From Psychromonas sp030397575 (GTDB lineage: Bacteria; Pseudomonadota; Gammaproteobacteria; Enterobacterales; Psychromonadaceae), in the NCBI RefSeq assembly GCF_046250175.1, contig NZ_CP176468.1: 64,000 bases of DNA; one strand, given 5' to 3'. The translations under genes and the position numbers were made by a program. Shown one piece after another: positions 44,948 through 54,731 of the stretch. The notes beneath the pieces were generated by a model. It made no database searches. It was not told the origin of the DNA and saw nothing but the letters and a program-made list of their open reading frames with translations. Each line of letters opens with the position of its first letter. The stretch's first letter is position 1.

Positions 44948-45871
44948 ATGTCTAATTTCAGTCTAAAATTGGTACCGCCTTCTAACAAGAAAATATCACT
45001 GGTATTAGGTAGTGGTGGTGCTAGGGGAATGGTACACATAGGTATTATTAAGTGGTTAGTTGAGCATGGTTATGAAATTCAATCTATTTCTGGTTGTTCT
45101 ATCGGTGCGTTGATCGGTGGGGTTTATGCCGCTGGAAAGTTAAAAGAGTTTGAACAATGGGTGTGTGGATTAGATAAATTATCTATTATCTCGTTATTGG
45201 ATATCTCATGGACCTCTAGTGGATTATTGCGTGGCGATAAAATCATTAATACCCTAGTCGGCTTATTAGGTGACCAAACGATTGAAGAGTTGCCTTTAAA
45301 GTATACTGCGGTGGCTGCTGATATTAAAAATGAAAAAGAGGTTTGGATTAATTCAGGTTGTTTGTTTGATGCGATCCGCGCCTCTATCTCATTGCCCTTA
45401 TTTTTTACACCTGTAGAAAAAGATGGTGTGCAATTGATAGATGGTGGTGTACTAAACCCTGTGCCGATTGCGCCAGTGTTTGGTGATAATACAGATGCTA
45501 TTATTGCAGTGAACCTAGCTGGTGAGTTTAATTATAATTGTGATGAAGTTGATACGTTAAATGATGTTATTAATGAGGTTGAAGATCTTGCTTTCCACCA
45601 AAAAATCGGTCATTACATTAAACAGTTAAGTGAGAATCTTAGTATCACAGAAGCTAAACCCTCGACAATTGCTGCCTACGATGTTGCCGACCAAGCTTTT
45701 GATGCGATGCAAGGCACCATTGCACGTTTAAAGTTAGCAGCTTATCCTGCCGATTATAATATCGTGATAGCACGTAACGCCTGTGGGACGTTAGAGTTCG
45801 ATCGCGCCAAGGAGATGATTGAACTTGGCTATCGAAGTGCAGATAAAATATTAAAGAATATTCAACCCTAA
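44948..45871 (+). CDS. Patatin-like phospholipase (RssA-type)
   Basis: 307 residues, with no signal peptide, so cytosolic or membrane-associated. The patatin fold is intact: oxyanion loop GSGGARGMVHIG at about 21-32, nucleophile Ser51 in GCSIG, and the dyad Asp165 in DGGVLNPVP. These enzymes hydrolyse ester bonds of lipids. The length and pattern are those of E. coli RssA (about 300). The following DUF1415 gene is 33 bp away. Confidence 0.9.
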   Translation: MSNFSLKLVPPSNKKISLVLGSGGARGMVHIGIIKWLVEHGYEIQSISGCSIGALIGGVYAAGKLKEFEQWVCGLDKLSIISLLDISWTSSGLLRGDKIINTLVGLLGDQTIEELPLKYTAVAADIKNEKEVWINSGCLFDAIRASISLPLFFTPVEKDGVQLIDGGVLNPVPIAPVFGDNTDAIIAVNLAGEFNYNCDEVDTLNDVINEVEDLAFHQKIGHYIKQLSENLSITEAKPSTIAAYDVADQAFDAMQGTIARLKLAAYPADYNIVIARNACGTLEFDRAKEMIELGYRSADKILKNIQP

Positions 45872-45904
45872 CCCCCTGATTAGTTACCGTTTAAAGGATA
45901 AAAA

Positions 45905-46444
45905 GTGAACGCCATTAGTAGTACTCAAGCTTGGGTAAATAAAGTCATCGTCAAATATAACATTTGTCCCTTCGCACGTAGGGAAGTTGATAGAGGCAGT
46001 ATTCGTTATGTTGATGACAATAGTACAGATGTTGAAACGGTGTTAGATAAATTGTTAGAGGAGTGCCGCTATTTAGATGAGCACCCAGCAGTAGAAACAA
46101 CCTTATTGATATTGAGTGAAGCTTGTAGTGATTTTGAAGCCTTTTTAGACTGCGTGTACTTAGCTAATCATTACTTACAAATGAATCGTTATGAAGGTGT
46201 TTATCAATTGGCTCATTTTCATCCTGATTATTGTTTCGAGGGAGACCCTGAAGAAGCAACCTCAAATTATAGTAATCGCTCGCCATTACCAACCTTGCAT
46301 ATTATTCGAGAAGTCAGTATGGAGAGAGCGATTGAAGCTCACCCTGATGTGGATGCTATACCTGAAAGAAACATTGAGTTTTTGAATAAAAAGGGGACTC
46401 CTTTTTTTGCTGATTTATTAGCTAGTTGTATGCTAGCTAAATAG
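45905..46444 (+). CDS. DUF1415 family protein
   Basis: 179 residues from GTG 45905, which has AAAGGA seven to eight bases upstream; no nearby ATG fits. Conserved segments are WVNKVIVKYNICPFARREV near the start, FHPDYCFEG and NRSPLPTLHIIRE. The NICPFA Cys and FHPDYCF suggest a metal- or redox-active site. Function unknown. Probably cotranscribed with the patatin gene. The stop codon starts a heptamer repeat. Confidence 0.85.
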   Translation: MNAISSTQAWVNKVIVKYNICPFARREVDRGSIRYVDDNSTDVETVLDKLLEECRYLDEHPAVETTLLILSEACSDFEAFLDCVYLANHYLQMNRYEGVYQLAHFHPDYCFEGDPEEATSNYSNRSPLPTLHIIREVSMERAIEAHPDVDAIPERNIEFLNKKGTPFFADLLASCMLAK

Positions 46445-46472
46445 AAAATAGAAAATAGAAAATAAAAAATAG
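46442..46472 (+). repeat. Tandem TAGAAAA heptamers at the DUF1415 stop codon
   Basis: The stop TAG at 46442-46444 opens three TAGAAAA units (46442, 46449, 46456), then one TAAAAAA unit and a further TAG at 46470. All three frames therefore meet stops within 17 bases. The same design occurs at the SDR stop near 33434. Confidence 0.9.
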
Positions 46473-46524
46473 ATAGATATGAGGGTATTGACTTAAGTCG
46501 AGCGAATGTTTTTTATTAAAAATA

Positions 46525-46563
46525 AAGTCGAATGACATGCTTATTAAATATGTCATTCGACTT
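46525..46563 (-). terminator. Strong hairpin terminator of the TraF-like gene
   Basis: AAGTCGAATGACAT (46525-46538) and ATGTCATTCGACTT (46550-46563) form a perfect 14-bp stem with an 11-base loop. On the minus strand it is followed by TTTATTTTT, so it ends the leftward gene at 46592. It may also block the convergent DUF1415 transcript. Confidence 0.85.
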
Positions 46564-46591
46564 AACTTAACCATTATAAATTACCGATATA

Positions 46592-47716
46592 TTAAAAAGT
46601 TAATGCTAAATTAGCAGATACACCCACTTGATTCTCACCGGCATAAGACCCTGCAATATCTAAACTCACAAGATCAAAGGGGCTAAAACCAATACCCGCG
46701 GTGATTGAGTTATCAAGCGTCTCTTCTAAATCGATTTCATAACCTGCACGTAATTGAGCCCAACCCCAAGCATTACCTTCAAGACCTAAACGCACGAATT
46801 GAGTGTCATCGTCAGTACCAATCCCTTCGAAACGCTTTTGCTTAGTTAAGTCTGCATCAATGGCTGCAACAAAATAATCCGAACTGTAAGCAACACCAAG
46901 GGTTACTTGCGTATCAAGATGATAGCTACCATTGATTGCACCACTTGTATCAATCACATCGATCTCTTGTGCTATAAGATCTTTAACCGCAATCGCAGTA
47001 CGGAAGTTATCCAAATACCAAACGGCTCCTAAATCGAAGTTAAAGGCGCTCTCTGATGTTTCACTTTCATCGTAATCATCTAAATCAAAGTTTTCTACAG
47101 TTGCTATTTGTGCATAGGTTCGCATCTGTTGATATTTGGGAGTAATACCGAAGGAGAACTCTTGACCTGCTATTGTATATTGTTGAGCCAAGGCCAAACC
47201 GGCTTCTACATAACCAAAAGCAACAAAATCAACGTTAGATGTTTCATAATCATTTGTAACATCTGTTTGTGCAATTATTTCAGCATAACCACGCACAAAT
47301 AAATTAGAAGAAACAAGCTTAGTAGGTAAAGCAATGGCGATGCCTGTACCTGCACTCACTTGTACAGGCTGTGAGCCATCTAACTCAGTAAGATTGGCAT
47401 CAATAGCCGTGGTGTCGTTTGAACCGGAATCATTTAGTTCATCAATATTATCTTGAAGATCATCAAGTTCGCTGATCGCATCATCTTTGTCACTGGCAGC
47501 AACATCTATACCTATAAAAACACCAAAATCATCGTGATCACGATAATTGGCAGCTAATGCTGGGTTGTAAAAGGGAGCCGTCAAATAATCCGCGGATGCA
47601 ACACCTGTGTTACCCATGGCATTCCCTCGAGCATCTGCAATTTTATTTGATGCACTGGCATTCGATGCGGCTAATGAACTCAAAATAGCTAAAGCCAATA
47701 GTGATTTTTTACTCAT
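46592..47716 (-). CDS. TraF-like outer-membrane beta-barrel protein
   Basis: 374 residues. A signal peptide (about 1-22, ending SNASAS) is followed by NKIADARGNAMGNTGVASAD, the typical opening of the TraF_2 family often labelled conjugal transfer TraF. Alternating aromatic/hydrophobic strands and a C-terminal LALTF with final Phe mark an outer-membrane barrel. An Asp-rich insert (about 75-110) is low-complexity. Despite the family name there are no conjugation genes nearby, so a role in transfer is unlikely; an adhesin, porin or transporter is possible. Confidence 0.8.
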   Translation of the reverse strand: MSKKSLLALAILSSLAASNASASNKIADARGNAMGNTGVASADYLTAPFYNPALAANYRDHDDFGVFIGIDVAASDKDDAISELDDLQDNIDELNDSGSNDTTAIDANLTELDGSQPVQVSAGTGIAIALPTKLVSSNLFVRGYAEIIAQTDVTNDYETSNVDFVAFGYVEAGLALAQQYTIAGQEFSFGITPKYQQMRTYAQIATVENFDLDDYDESETSESAFNFDLGAVWYLDNFRTAIAVKDLIAQEIDVIDTSGAINGSYHLDTQVTLGVAYSSDYFVAAIDADLTKQKRFEGIGTDDDTQFVRLGLEGNAWGWAQLRAGYEIDLEETLDNSITAGIGFSPFDLVSLDIAGSYAGENQVGVSANLALTF

Positions 47717-48215
47717 ATTTAGTTCCTTCTAATTTAAATAGCATCGTTAGCATGGCGCAAAGGCCTTGTTAGTGCTGTTAGTCCCAGTACGCTATAAGTT
47801 ATATAACTTTATGATTTAAATATAATAATACAATTAATTGAGGTGCATTATATTTTCTAAAATTTGCAGTGTATCCATAAATGAGTATTTAGTTTAATTT
47901 ACATACCTAAATAAGGGTAGTTTAATTTTCAATAAACTAGAAATAATTTAAAAATATTAATTAATCTAGTCGTTTGGTGGACAATGTTAAAAGTGCATTT
48001 GTATTGCATGATGTCTGCGATTAGAATGCGCAACTCTGTCTGTTAATTCGATATGCGGTGAATATACTGGTTGGCACTGCATTAGTCTGAAAAGCAGTCG
48101 ACAAAATAGTTTAACAACTATAAATTGTAGTCTTTTATGTTTTGCTTTTTCTCAGTACAGAATATCGCGTAATTTATCTTATTTTTTAACCATTTCTCGT
48201 TTACAAGGAACCTTC
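47717..48215. other. 499-bp divergent intergenic region
   Basis: AT-rich gap between the TraF-like gene (-) and the Mks/Wadjet-like operon (+). No ORF or RNA gene was recognised. It must hold both promoters. A TTGGCACTGCATTAG near 48072 looks like a -24 box but lacks the GC doublet at -12. Confidence 0.5.
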
Positions 48216-51200
48216 ATGGCACACCAAGCTTATCAATTATTACGTATTATTATTATCGATAGCTTTTGGAAGGGGCAAGTGAATGAACTGGATCTGTCTG
48301 GACATACTCAATTAGAAGGTACAAATGGTGCTGGTAAAACATCTTTGATGCGTTTATTGCCACTTTTTTACGGTATGCGCCCAAGTGATATAGTGAGTAA
48401 AGTAGATCAAGCTAAAAACTTTGCTGATTATTACTTACCAAGAGACTCAAGTATGTTGGTTTATGAATACCGACGTCCGGGCGGTCAAACCTGTATGGCA
48501 TTAGCCAGTTCTGACGGTCGTGGAGTACAGTTTAAATTTATCGACAGTGGATTTGATAGCAAGATTTTCATTGGCGAAAATAAAATACCGTTAAGCGTTG
48601 CAGAAGTAGAACGTGTATATCGTTCACTGGGTGTCGAGTGTTCAGTTTACTTGGGCGTCGATAAGTATCGCCAAGTCATTCAAAACCTGCGTATCGGTAG
48701 AAAGGTTAAAGAGATTCGTCAGCTACAAAATCGTTTTTCATTCAGTGATTTGGCAACACCACACCTGGATAAAGTTGTGAACGGCACAATAGAGAAGAAT
48801 CTTGACTTTGATGCCGTTAAACAAATGCTGGTGGCTATTGCGGGTGACCATATTGCACGTAGTGTAGGCCAGGAAAAAGAGCAGATAACACTGAATAAAC
48901 AAGATATCAGTTTATGGTTAGCGGATATTCAAGCTAGTCGTTCAATTCAAAAGGTCAGTGATAAAATCACACTATGGCAAACAGATTTTAATCAGTTAGA
49001 TAACTTATTAATTAAGCTACAGCACTTACATGTTGAGATGTTAACGCATCAAGAGAGCATTAATCTTAAACAAACAGAGCGTAGTCAACAGAAATCCCAA
49101 CTTCGTGATGAAATAACTCAATTAGATAAACAACTCAAAGATCAAACTTTATCATTACAAACCGATATCAATAAGCTATTGGTTAAAATTGAAGCTGATC
49201 AAAGTCGCATCGATCTGTTAGATGAAGATAAGCTTAAGTTTGATGAAAATGATGCAGCAAGTTTTCAATTACAAGCTGATAATGCGCCACGTTACCAACA
49301 GGCTTTAAATGATGTTAATGAGATCATTGAAGCTTTTGAAGGAAATTTAAACAAAGTACAGGCTAAGTTCGAATCCTTATTACAAACCTTAACCTTACAG
49401 AAAGTGAAAGATGAAGCACGTAACCACGAGCAGGTCGCTAACGTTAAAGAACAGGCTAATACCCAATTATCAATCATTTCTGAAACCTATCAAGGTCAAC
49501 TAGGTAAGTTAAATGAACAGTTGAATGATAGCTTTTTGAAACTCAATATGGATCTGCAGTTATTACAAAATGACTTGAAGATCACGGAGTCTGCACAGAA
49601 AAACATCAGTGTCGAGCCTGCTTTACAAGCAGAGATTGAGAGCAATCAACTTAATATGTCTGATGTCAAAGACCGTTTGAGCGACTTATTACAAGTGTTA
49701 AGTAGTGATAACGAGCAGCTCAATACTTTAGAGAAACAGCGTACTTTAGTCTTGGAGCAACATACTAAAAATAATCGCCAGTTAGATGAACATAAAAAAT
49801 CACGTCAACAACTGCATTTACAATTGTTACCAGAAGCGAATTCATTACATCATTTCTTAAGCCATGAAAATGAAGCGCAAGGCTGGAAAGACAACATCGG
49901 TCGTGTCTTATCTGCAGAGCAGTTAGCACGTAAAGATCTCAATCCACAATGGGTAGCTGAACAAGGCGGTGTATCTAGTTTATTTGGTCTACAAATAGAT
50001 TTAGATCAGTTACAGGATAACGACCTGCAACTTAATGAAAATGAGTTACGCGAAAAGTTAACCAACATAGACGATAAAATAGCATCACTCAGTGATAAAT
50101 CAGAGCAGTTTGTTAGTCAAATAAGTGATTTAACTAAACAAATTGAACAACAGAAATTAGTGATCAGTGAGCGTAAACAAGCATTACAAAAAACTGAGTT
50201 ACAACGTCAACAATTTAAAACACAACAAGATAATCTTCTTATCAAGAAGCAACACTTTCTGAAACAAGCGGCTGCGTCCTATGAAGATGATATTAAAAAG
50301 TTAAACACCAAAATTAAACAACAACAAGCCAAATTAACTGAGTTTAAAGAGTTGCAGCAGGAACAACGCTTTGAATTAAATAATCAAATGTTAGATCAAC
50401 GTATGGTGGTTGAGTCAGATCGTGATAGTCAACTGGATCAATTGGCTGAACAGTTTGCTGCTATTCAAGAAAGTGCTAAAACTCGCCAAAAAGATTATAA
50501 GCAACAACGTGACAAAGCTTTAGATAAATTAGACCCTGATGGCGAAGTAGATAAACGAATTAAACAACGTGCTGAATTAATGCAACAGCTTGAAGAGTGT
50601 GCGGTGTGGGCTCGTAAAGCGCGTGAATACGAAGACTTCATGAATAACCGTTATATCAATCGTGATCAATTGGTTGAACAAAATCAAAACCGTGAAGTAC
50701 AAAAACGTAGTTTAGAAAATAGCTTGTCAGATTTAACCATTGAGAAAACAAGTTTAATTTCTGAAAAACAAAAACTATTGAAAAAAGTATCGCAGCAACT
50801 AAATGATGATGCGGACCTGCTACTGCAACTAAGTTTGGCACAACGAGAGTGTGAGCAATATGGTATTGAACCATTAGCGTCCAGTTCTGAGCCAAGTAAT
50901 AATGCAGAATTAACAGTGACTTTCTGTGGAGATTGGGTCAAGCAGTTTAAAACTATCGATAAACGTTTACAGTCGCAGATTACCCAATTTAATACTGCCT
51001 TTGCTAAAAATAATGCAAATAGTGAACTATACGAAAACTGGATCAAGTTGGTAGCAGATAATGATATTTATAAAGGTGCAAGAAGTCTCTTTAAATACCA
51101 AAATCCTATTGCTGACTTGTTAAGTAGTGCTGCGCAAAAACAAAAAAATACTTATCAATTAGTGACAGTCAACGCCAATATGATCAATGAGTTTTACCAA

Positions 51201-51938
51201 CATATTGAGCATTTTGCTCGCCGTATTAAAAGTATCGGTAAACAACTATCTAATAACGTTACCAAGCTGGCACATTTTGAAGCGCTTGCCGATATCAATG
51301 TAAACACGGTGATGAAACAGGAAGAGTTAGATTATTGGGGACCGTTGCAACAGTTCGCTAAATTATTTGATAAATACCGCGATGATTTGCGCGAAGGGGT
51401 GGGTGATATTCCTGATGATTTGATTGTTGCTATGCAAAAACTATCAGCTTATTTACCAAGTGAAGGCTTTGCTTTAGCACATCACCAATTGTTTGATATT
51501 GAGTTTACAATCTCAGAAAAAGGGCAGTTAAAGCATGCGCGAAACGCAAGACAGCTTAAAAAGATCAGTTCAACAGGACTTTCTTACTTAGCGATGTTGT
51601 CGTTGTACGCAGGTATTCTTGGCATGTTACGTGGTGAGAGTGATGCTCAAACACAAATTATATTACCCGTAGATGAATTAGGTGAACTAGCCGCTGAAAA
51701 TATCGACCTGCTATTAACTATGTTTAATGACAATGCGATCACTATGTTATCAGCATCTCCTTCAACGGATCGTCATATATTATCGCTCTATGAACGACAT
51801 TATAAGATTAAAGATAACAAAATATTCCATGCGCATATTCCAACATCACGATTAGATGAGCTGTTAATGCAACGTAAACAAGTCGCAGAGCAAGCAAATC
51901 AGACACAAACAACTGAATTGGAGAGCCAAGATGTTTAA
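48216..51938 (+). CDS. SMC-like ATPase, MksB/JetC type
   Basis: 1240 residues, with AAGGA before ATG 48216. Walker A is GTNGAGKT at 35-42; a C-terminal segment SSTGLSYLAMLSLYAGIL and Walker B with Asp1153-Glu1154 (LPVDELGEL) complete the split ATPase head. Between them lie long Gln/Lys/Leu coiled coils (about 260-550 and 640-900) around a small hinge (near 560-640, with GGVSSLFGLQIDL). This matches MksB/JetC, the motor of MksBEF condensin and of the Wadjet anti-plasmid system, more than MukB (about 1480). It is the first gene of a tight four-gene operon, whereas Wadjet operons normally put the SMC gene third. It should load on DNA and extrude loops. Confidence 0.9.
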   Translation: MAHQAYQLLRIIIIDSFWKGQVNELDLSGHTQLEGTNGAGKTSLMRLLPLFYGMRPSDIVSKVDQAKNFADYYLPRDSSMLVYEYRRPGGQTCMALASSDGRGVQFKFIDSGFDSKIFIGENKIPLSVAEVERVYRSLGVECSVYLGVDKYRQVIQNLRIGRKVKEIRQLQNRFSFSDLATPHLDKVVNGTIEKNLDFDAVKQMLVAIAGDHIARSVGQEKEQITLNKQDISLWLADIQASRSIQKVSDKITLWQTDFNQLDNLLIKLQHLHVEMLTHQESINLKQTERSQQKSQLRDEITQLDKQLKDQTLSLQTDINKLLVKIEADQSRIDLLDEDKLKFDENDAASFQLQADNAPRYQQALNDVNEIIEAFEGNLNKVQAKFESLLQTLTLQKVKDEARNHEQVANVKEQANTQLSIISETYQGQLGKLNEQLNDSFLKLNMDLQLLQNDLKITESAQKNISVEPALQAEIESNQLNMSDVKDRLSDLLQVLSSDNEQLNTLEKQRTLVLEQHTKNNRQLDEHKKSRQQLHLQLLPEANSLHHFLSHENEAQGWKDNIGRVLSAEQLARKDLNPQWVAEQGGVSSLFGLQIDLDQLQDNDLQLNENELREKLTNIDDKIASLSDKSEQFVSQISDLTKQIEQQKLVISERKQALQKTELQRQQFKTQQDNLLIKKQHFLKQAAASYEDDIKKLNTKIKQQQAKLTEFKELQQEQRFELNNQMLDQRMVVESDRDSQLDQLAEQFAAIQESAKTRQKDYKQQRDKALDKLDPDGEVDKRIKQRAELMQQLEECAVWARKAREYEDFMNNRYINRDQLVEQNQNREVQKRSLENSLSDLTIEKTSLISEKQKLLKKVSQQLNDDADLLLQLSLAQRECEQYGIEPLASSSEPSNNAELTVTFCGDWVKQFKTIDKRLQSQITQFNTAFAKNNANSELYENWIKLVADNDIYKGARSLFKYQNPIADLLSSAAQKQKNTYQLVTVNANMINEFYQHIEHFARRIKSIGKQLSNNVTKLAHFEALADINVNTVMKQEELDYWGPLQQFAKLFDKYRDDLREGVGDIPDDLIVAMQKLSAYLPSEGFALAHHQLFDIEFTISEKGQLKHARNARQLKKISSTGLSYLAMLSLYAGILGMLRGESDAQTQIILPVDELGELAAENIDLLLTMFNDNAITMLSASPSTDRHILSLYERHYKIKDNKIFHAHIPTSRLDELLMQRKQVAEQANQTQTTELESQDV

Positions 51939-52554
51939 GCAAACCGTTCAAAAACTATTAACAGGTGAAGTGATTTGTGAAACAGGTTTTGCAGATGAAT
52001 TTTTATTCCTGCAGGCTCAAGATAACCAAGATCGTGTTAGTGACTTTTTAAGTAATTTAGATCGTCAATTAACCTTTTTGGATAGTGCTGATGCCTTTTA
52101 TTGCACTTTTAACGAAGTAGATAGTGACAACACGCCGGAATTAACCGCATTGTTCACTGACATTCGTGGCATGTTCCGTCCATTAGTTGAGTTTTTAGAG
52201 CTAATCCTAACGGCTAGTCAAACTGATTTACCAATCCATGCAAAGTCAATTATTAATATCAATGAATTATTTGACCCGTTCGAGCATGATCAAACCTTAC
52301 GTGAGCAATTGCGCCACTTAACATCGATTCGACCTTTTAAAACTAATAAATTAGAAAGCCGTGAACAACTGGTATTCGTTTTTCATAAATTAGAAGAAAT
52401 GGGGTATTTCGTACGTAAAAATGCAGGGAGTAGCCGTTATTTTGCCACTGCTAAGTTTGATCTAATCTATCTGTTAATTGAATTTTTAAATGATTCTGAA
52501 CGTATTGAATTACCGGAAACAGTTGAGCAGCAACAAGAAGAGTTATTGTTCTAA
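51931..52554 (+). CDS. MksE/JetB-like winged-helix subunit
   Basis: 207 residues; its ATG lies eight bases inside the end of the SMC gene, a sign of translational coupling. An acidic N-terminal half is followed by a winged-helix-like section (LRHLTSIRPFKTNKL, then HKLEEMGYFVRKNAGSSRYF). Such small subunits (MukE, MksE, JetB) bind the kleisin and gate the SMC ring. Identification rests on size, order and the winged-helix pattern rather than strong sequence identity. Confidence 0.75.
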   Translation: MFKQTVQKLLTGEVICETGFADEFLFLQAQDNQDRVSDFLSNLDRQLTFLDSADAFYCTFNEVDSDNTPELTALFTDIRGMFRPLVEFLELILTASQTDLPIHAKSIININELFDPFEHDQTLREQLRHLTSIRPFKTNKLESREQLVFVFHKLEEMGYFVRKNAGSSRYFATAKFDLIYLLIEFLNDSERIELPETVEQQQEELLF

Positions 52555-53795
52555 TGGCTGGTTACGATACGAAAGACGTTGCAGAGTTATTACGCCAGTT
52601 AGGAGCTCATGACCAATTATTAGCAGAGGCTTATGTATTTGGCTCTGTACAGGGAGATGGTGATGAGGCAAGAAAGATTGCAGCCCTTCATAAGAAATCA
52701 CTACTAAGACCAGATGATGAGCCTGGTGATTATCGCGTCAGTGCTGAACTTAAACGAATGTTAAACCGTTTAATGCGCAAGCAGAGTAGTTACCGTCAGC
52801 TTACCGATATGGGTAAAGTGATTGATGTGTTGGCAGACACTGTTAACGATTATCGCTTGTCGGTGATCAATGACCAACAGGATGATGCTGAATATTACTT
52901 AGATCAGTTAGATGATCTTCTCTATGAAGCAAAAGATAACCTGAATGTTAGTCTTGATAATATGCATTATGCTATCTCTAGTCAGTTTGGTTTTGTTACT
53001 ACAATCAGTGCTAAAGTGCGAGAAAATGAACGTGCATTAAGCTACGCGCAAAAGCTATTGACGGAATTACAACAAATTGATCCTGAAACCTGTTATGAAT
53101 GGATGGATTGGGCTTGTCCTGTTGAATTAGCCCGAAAAATAAGTGGTTTCATCTATTGGTTTAACCAAACGCTACCACGTTTACGTTATATCATTGATAG
53201 CATGCGATTGAGTCTATTTAAGCTAAGACGTGATGAGAAACAAGCGAGCCTGTTACGTAACATGGCACGTTACCTCCAAAAACACCCTGAGTTTGAAATT
53301 AACGAAAATATATTCGAAGATAAAAACTTACCTGAAAGCTTACGGTTTGCACCCGCAATGCCGATCAAGTCATATATTAACGTTAAAGAAACGGCTCATG
53401 AATATGCTTTAGTGGGAATAGTTCAGTCATTACGCAAACTAAACTCGGTCACCAAACCGAGTGCACGTGAAACCTCGTCAGTGGAAGTGATTGAAAATGT
53501 CGCCATGAGTTTTAGTTATGATTACTTCGAAGAACAAACAGAGCGTTTGTTTGAAATGGCGATCACTACTGGTGATGCTGTTTCAGCAGTCTCATATTGG
53601 CAAAATGCTTTAGCTGATTGGCATCAATTACAACAACATATCGAACCTGTAGCTTGGGTTGAATTAGTGTTTAGTAGCTACTGTAAATTAACTAATGCAC
53701 AACAAGCGTTAATTGACATCAAGCCAAAAGGGAAGCAGCTTGAAGGTATTTCCCATAACTGGTCTTACAGTGACATTGTTGTCAAAGTTAAATAA
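52554..53795 (+). CDS. MksF/JetA-like kleisin subunit
   Basis: 413 residues; its ATG overlaps the previous TAA by one base. Mostly helical, with a charged N-terminal region and a helical middle (SYRQLTDMGKVIDVLADTV, then DDAEYYLDQLDDLLYEA). The last third may be a winged helix. Position and size match the kleisin (MksF/JetA), which bridges the two SMC heads. Sequence recognition is weak; the call depends on operon context. Confidence 0.7.
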   Translation: MAGYDTKDVAELLRQLGAHDQLLAEAYVFGSVQGDGDEARKIAALHKKSLLRPDDEPGDYRVSAELKRMLNRLMRKQSSYRQLTDMGKVIDVLADTVNDYRLSVINDQQDDAEYYLDQLDDLLYEAKDNLNVSLDNMHYAISSQFGFVTTISAKVRENERALSYAQKLLTELQQIDPETCYEWMDWACPVELARKISGFIYWFNQTLPRLRYIIDSMRLSLFKLRRDEKQASLLRNMARYLQKHPEFEINENIFEDKNLPESLRFAPAMPIKSYINVKETAHEYALVGIVQSLRKLNSVTKPSARETSSVEVIENVAMSFSYDYFEEQTERLFEMAITTGDAVSAVSYWQNALADWHQLQQHIEPVAWVELVFSSYCKLTNAQQALIDIKPKGKQLEGISHNWSYSDIVVKVK

Positions 53796-53797
53796 CG

Positions 53798-54682
53798 ATG
53801 TCCGGGTATCTTTTTAATAAAATCCAATATAAGTTCTTTGCTGAACAACTAAGACAAGGTCTTAACCGGGTCAAAAAGAATAAATCCTGTGAATGGATTG
53901 TCGATGTCCATCGTTTAGGTAAGATTGAGTATGGAGATTGGGTTTATACTGAAAAAGAAAGATCTGCCATTATCGCTTTAGTGAAGTCGCAATTAAAAGT
54001 AGATCTATTGCATGATGATTTTCCTGAGGATACCTCTCGTATTGCTCGAGCTAACACTTTTAATGAAGAAAAATCTCGCACTGTGGCTGTTAGCCATGAT
54101 TTTGTTTTAGTTAATAGCTTAACCATTTTGAAACTTAATCAACAAACTATCGAGATTAACGCATTTCAATCCCTAGGGTTTTATGTCAATGCAAACACTG
54201 TAGAGAGCGTAGAGCACGATTGTATTGTATTAGTAGAAAATTTAAGTGTAATGGCTAATTTATCATTACTAAAATTCAGTGCGAAATGTGCATTTTTAAA
54301 AAATGCGCTATGGGTATATCGAGGCGATATTAGAGCACAACAAACTACAGCGATGGCCTATCAGTTTTTCAGAGGTTTTAAAGAATCTCATCAATTAGTC
54401 TGTTTTGCTGACTTTGACCCTAAAGGTTTAGAAATTGCGTTAACGAGTGGTGCTGATTACGTTATCACTCCCACCGTTGATAGTATTAAAGCATTTCAGA
54501 CTGATGGTGCCGATACTGATTACTTTAAGCAGGCCAGCTCAAGAAACTATATTGCGGAACACCTAGTTGATTCATCAAAAATACAACAGCTATTCAGGTT
54601 AATGTCTGAACAAAGAAGAACAATCAAACAAGAGCACATGCTGGCAAAAGCGTTAACTTTGTCGGTATCTAAAATTAATTAA
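53798..54682 (+). CDS. Toprim-domain nuclease-like subunit, MksG/JetD type
   Basis: 294 residues, starting two bases after the kleisin stop. A basic N-terminal helical part (to about 130) precedes a Toprim fold: the conserved Glu147 in VLVENLSV and the Asp205-x-Asp207 pair in FADFDPKG are both present. In Wadjet, JetD is the Toprim nuclease that cuts circular DNA after JetABC has extruded it; MksG plays the same role. The intact acidic residues predict an active, metal-dependent nuclease. It ends the operon. Confidence 0.85.
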   Translation: MSGYLFNKIQYKFFAEQLRQGLNRVKKNKSCEWIVDVHRLGKIEYGDWVYTEKERSAIIALVKSQLKVDLLHDDFPEDTSRIARANTFNEEKSRTVAVSHDFVLVNSLTILKLNQQTIEINAFQSLGFYVNANTVESVEHDCIVLVENLSVMANLSLLKFSAKCAFLKNALWVYRGDIRAQQTTAMAYQFFRGFKESHQLVCFADFDPKGLEIALTSGADYVITPTVDSIKAFQTDGADTDYFKQASSRNYIAEHLVDSSKIQQLFRLMSEQRRTIKQEHMLAKALTLSVSKIN

Positions 54683-54731
54683 CATACAATAAAGACCAAT
54701 TAACAAGTAAATACAAAAAGCAGGGATAAAC

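Noticed and set aside
46592..47716. Conjugation gene suggesting an integrated plasmid
   Set aside because: The TraF label is a family name for barrel proteins; no other transfer, relaxase or integrase genes are present.
48070..48090. Sigma-54 promoter before the Mks/Wadjet-like operon
   Set aside because: A TTGGCAC is present but the -12 GC doublet is missing at the required distance.
50684..51046. 120-codon minus-strand open frame
   Set aside because: Antisense to the SMC coiled coil, with Ser/Phe/Cys-rich sequence typical of antisense translation.
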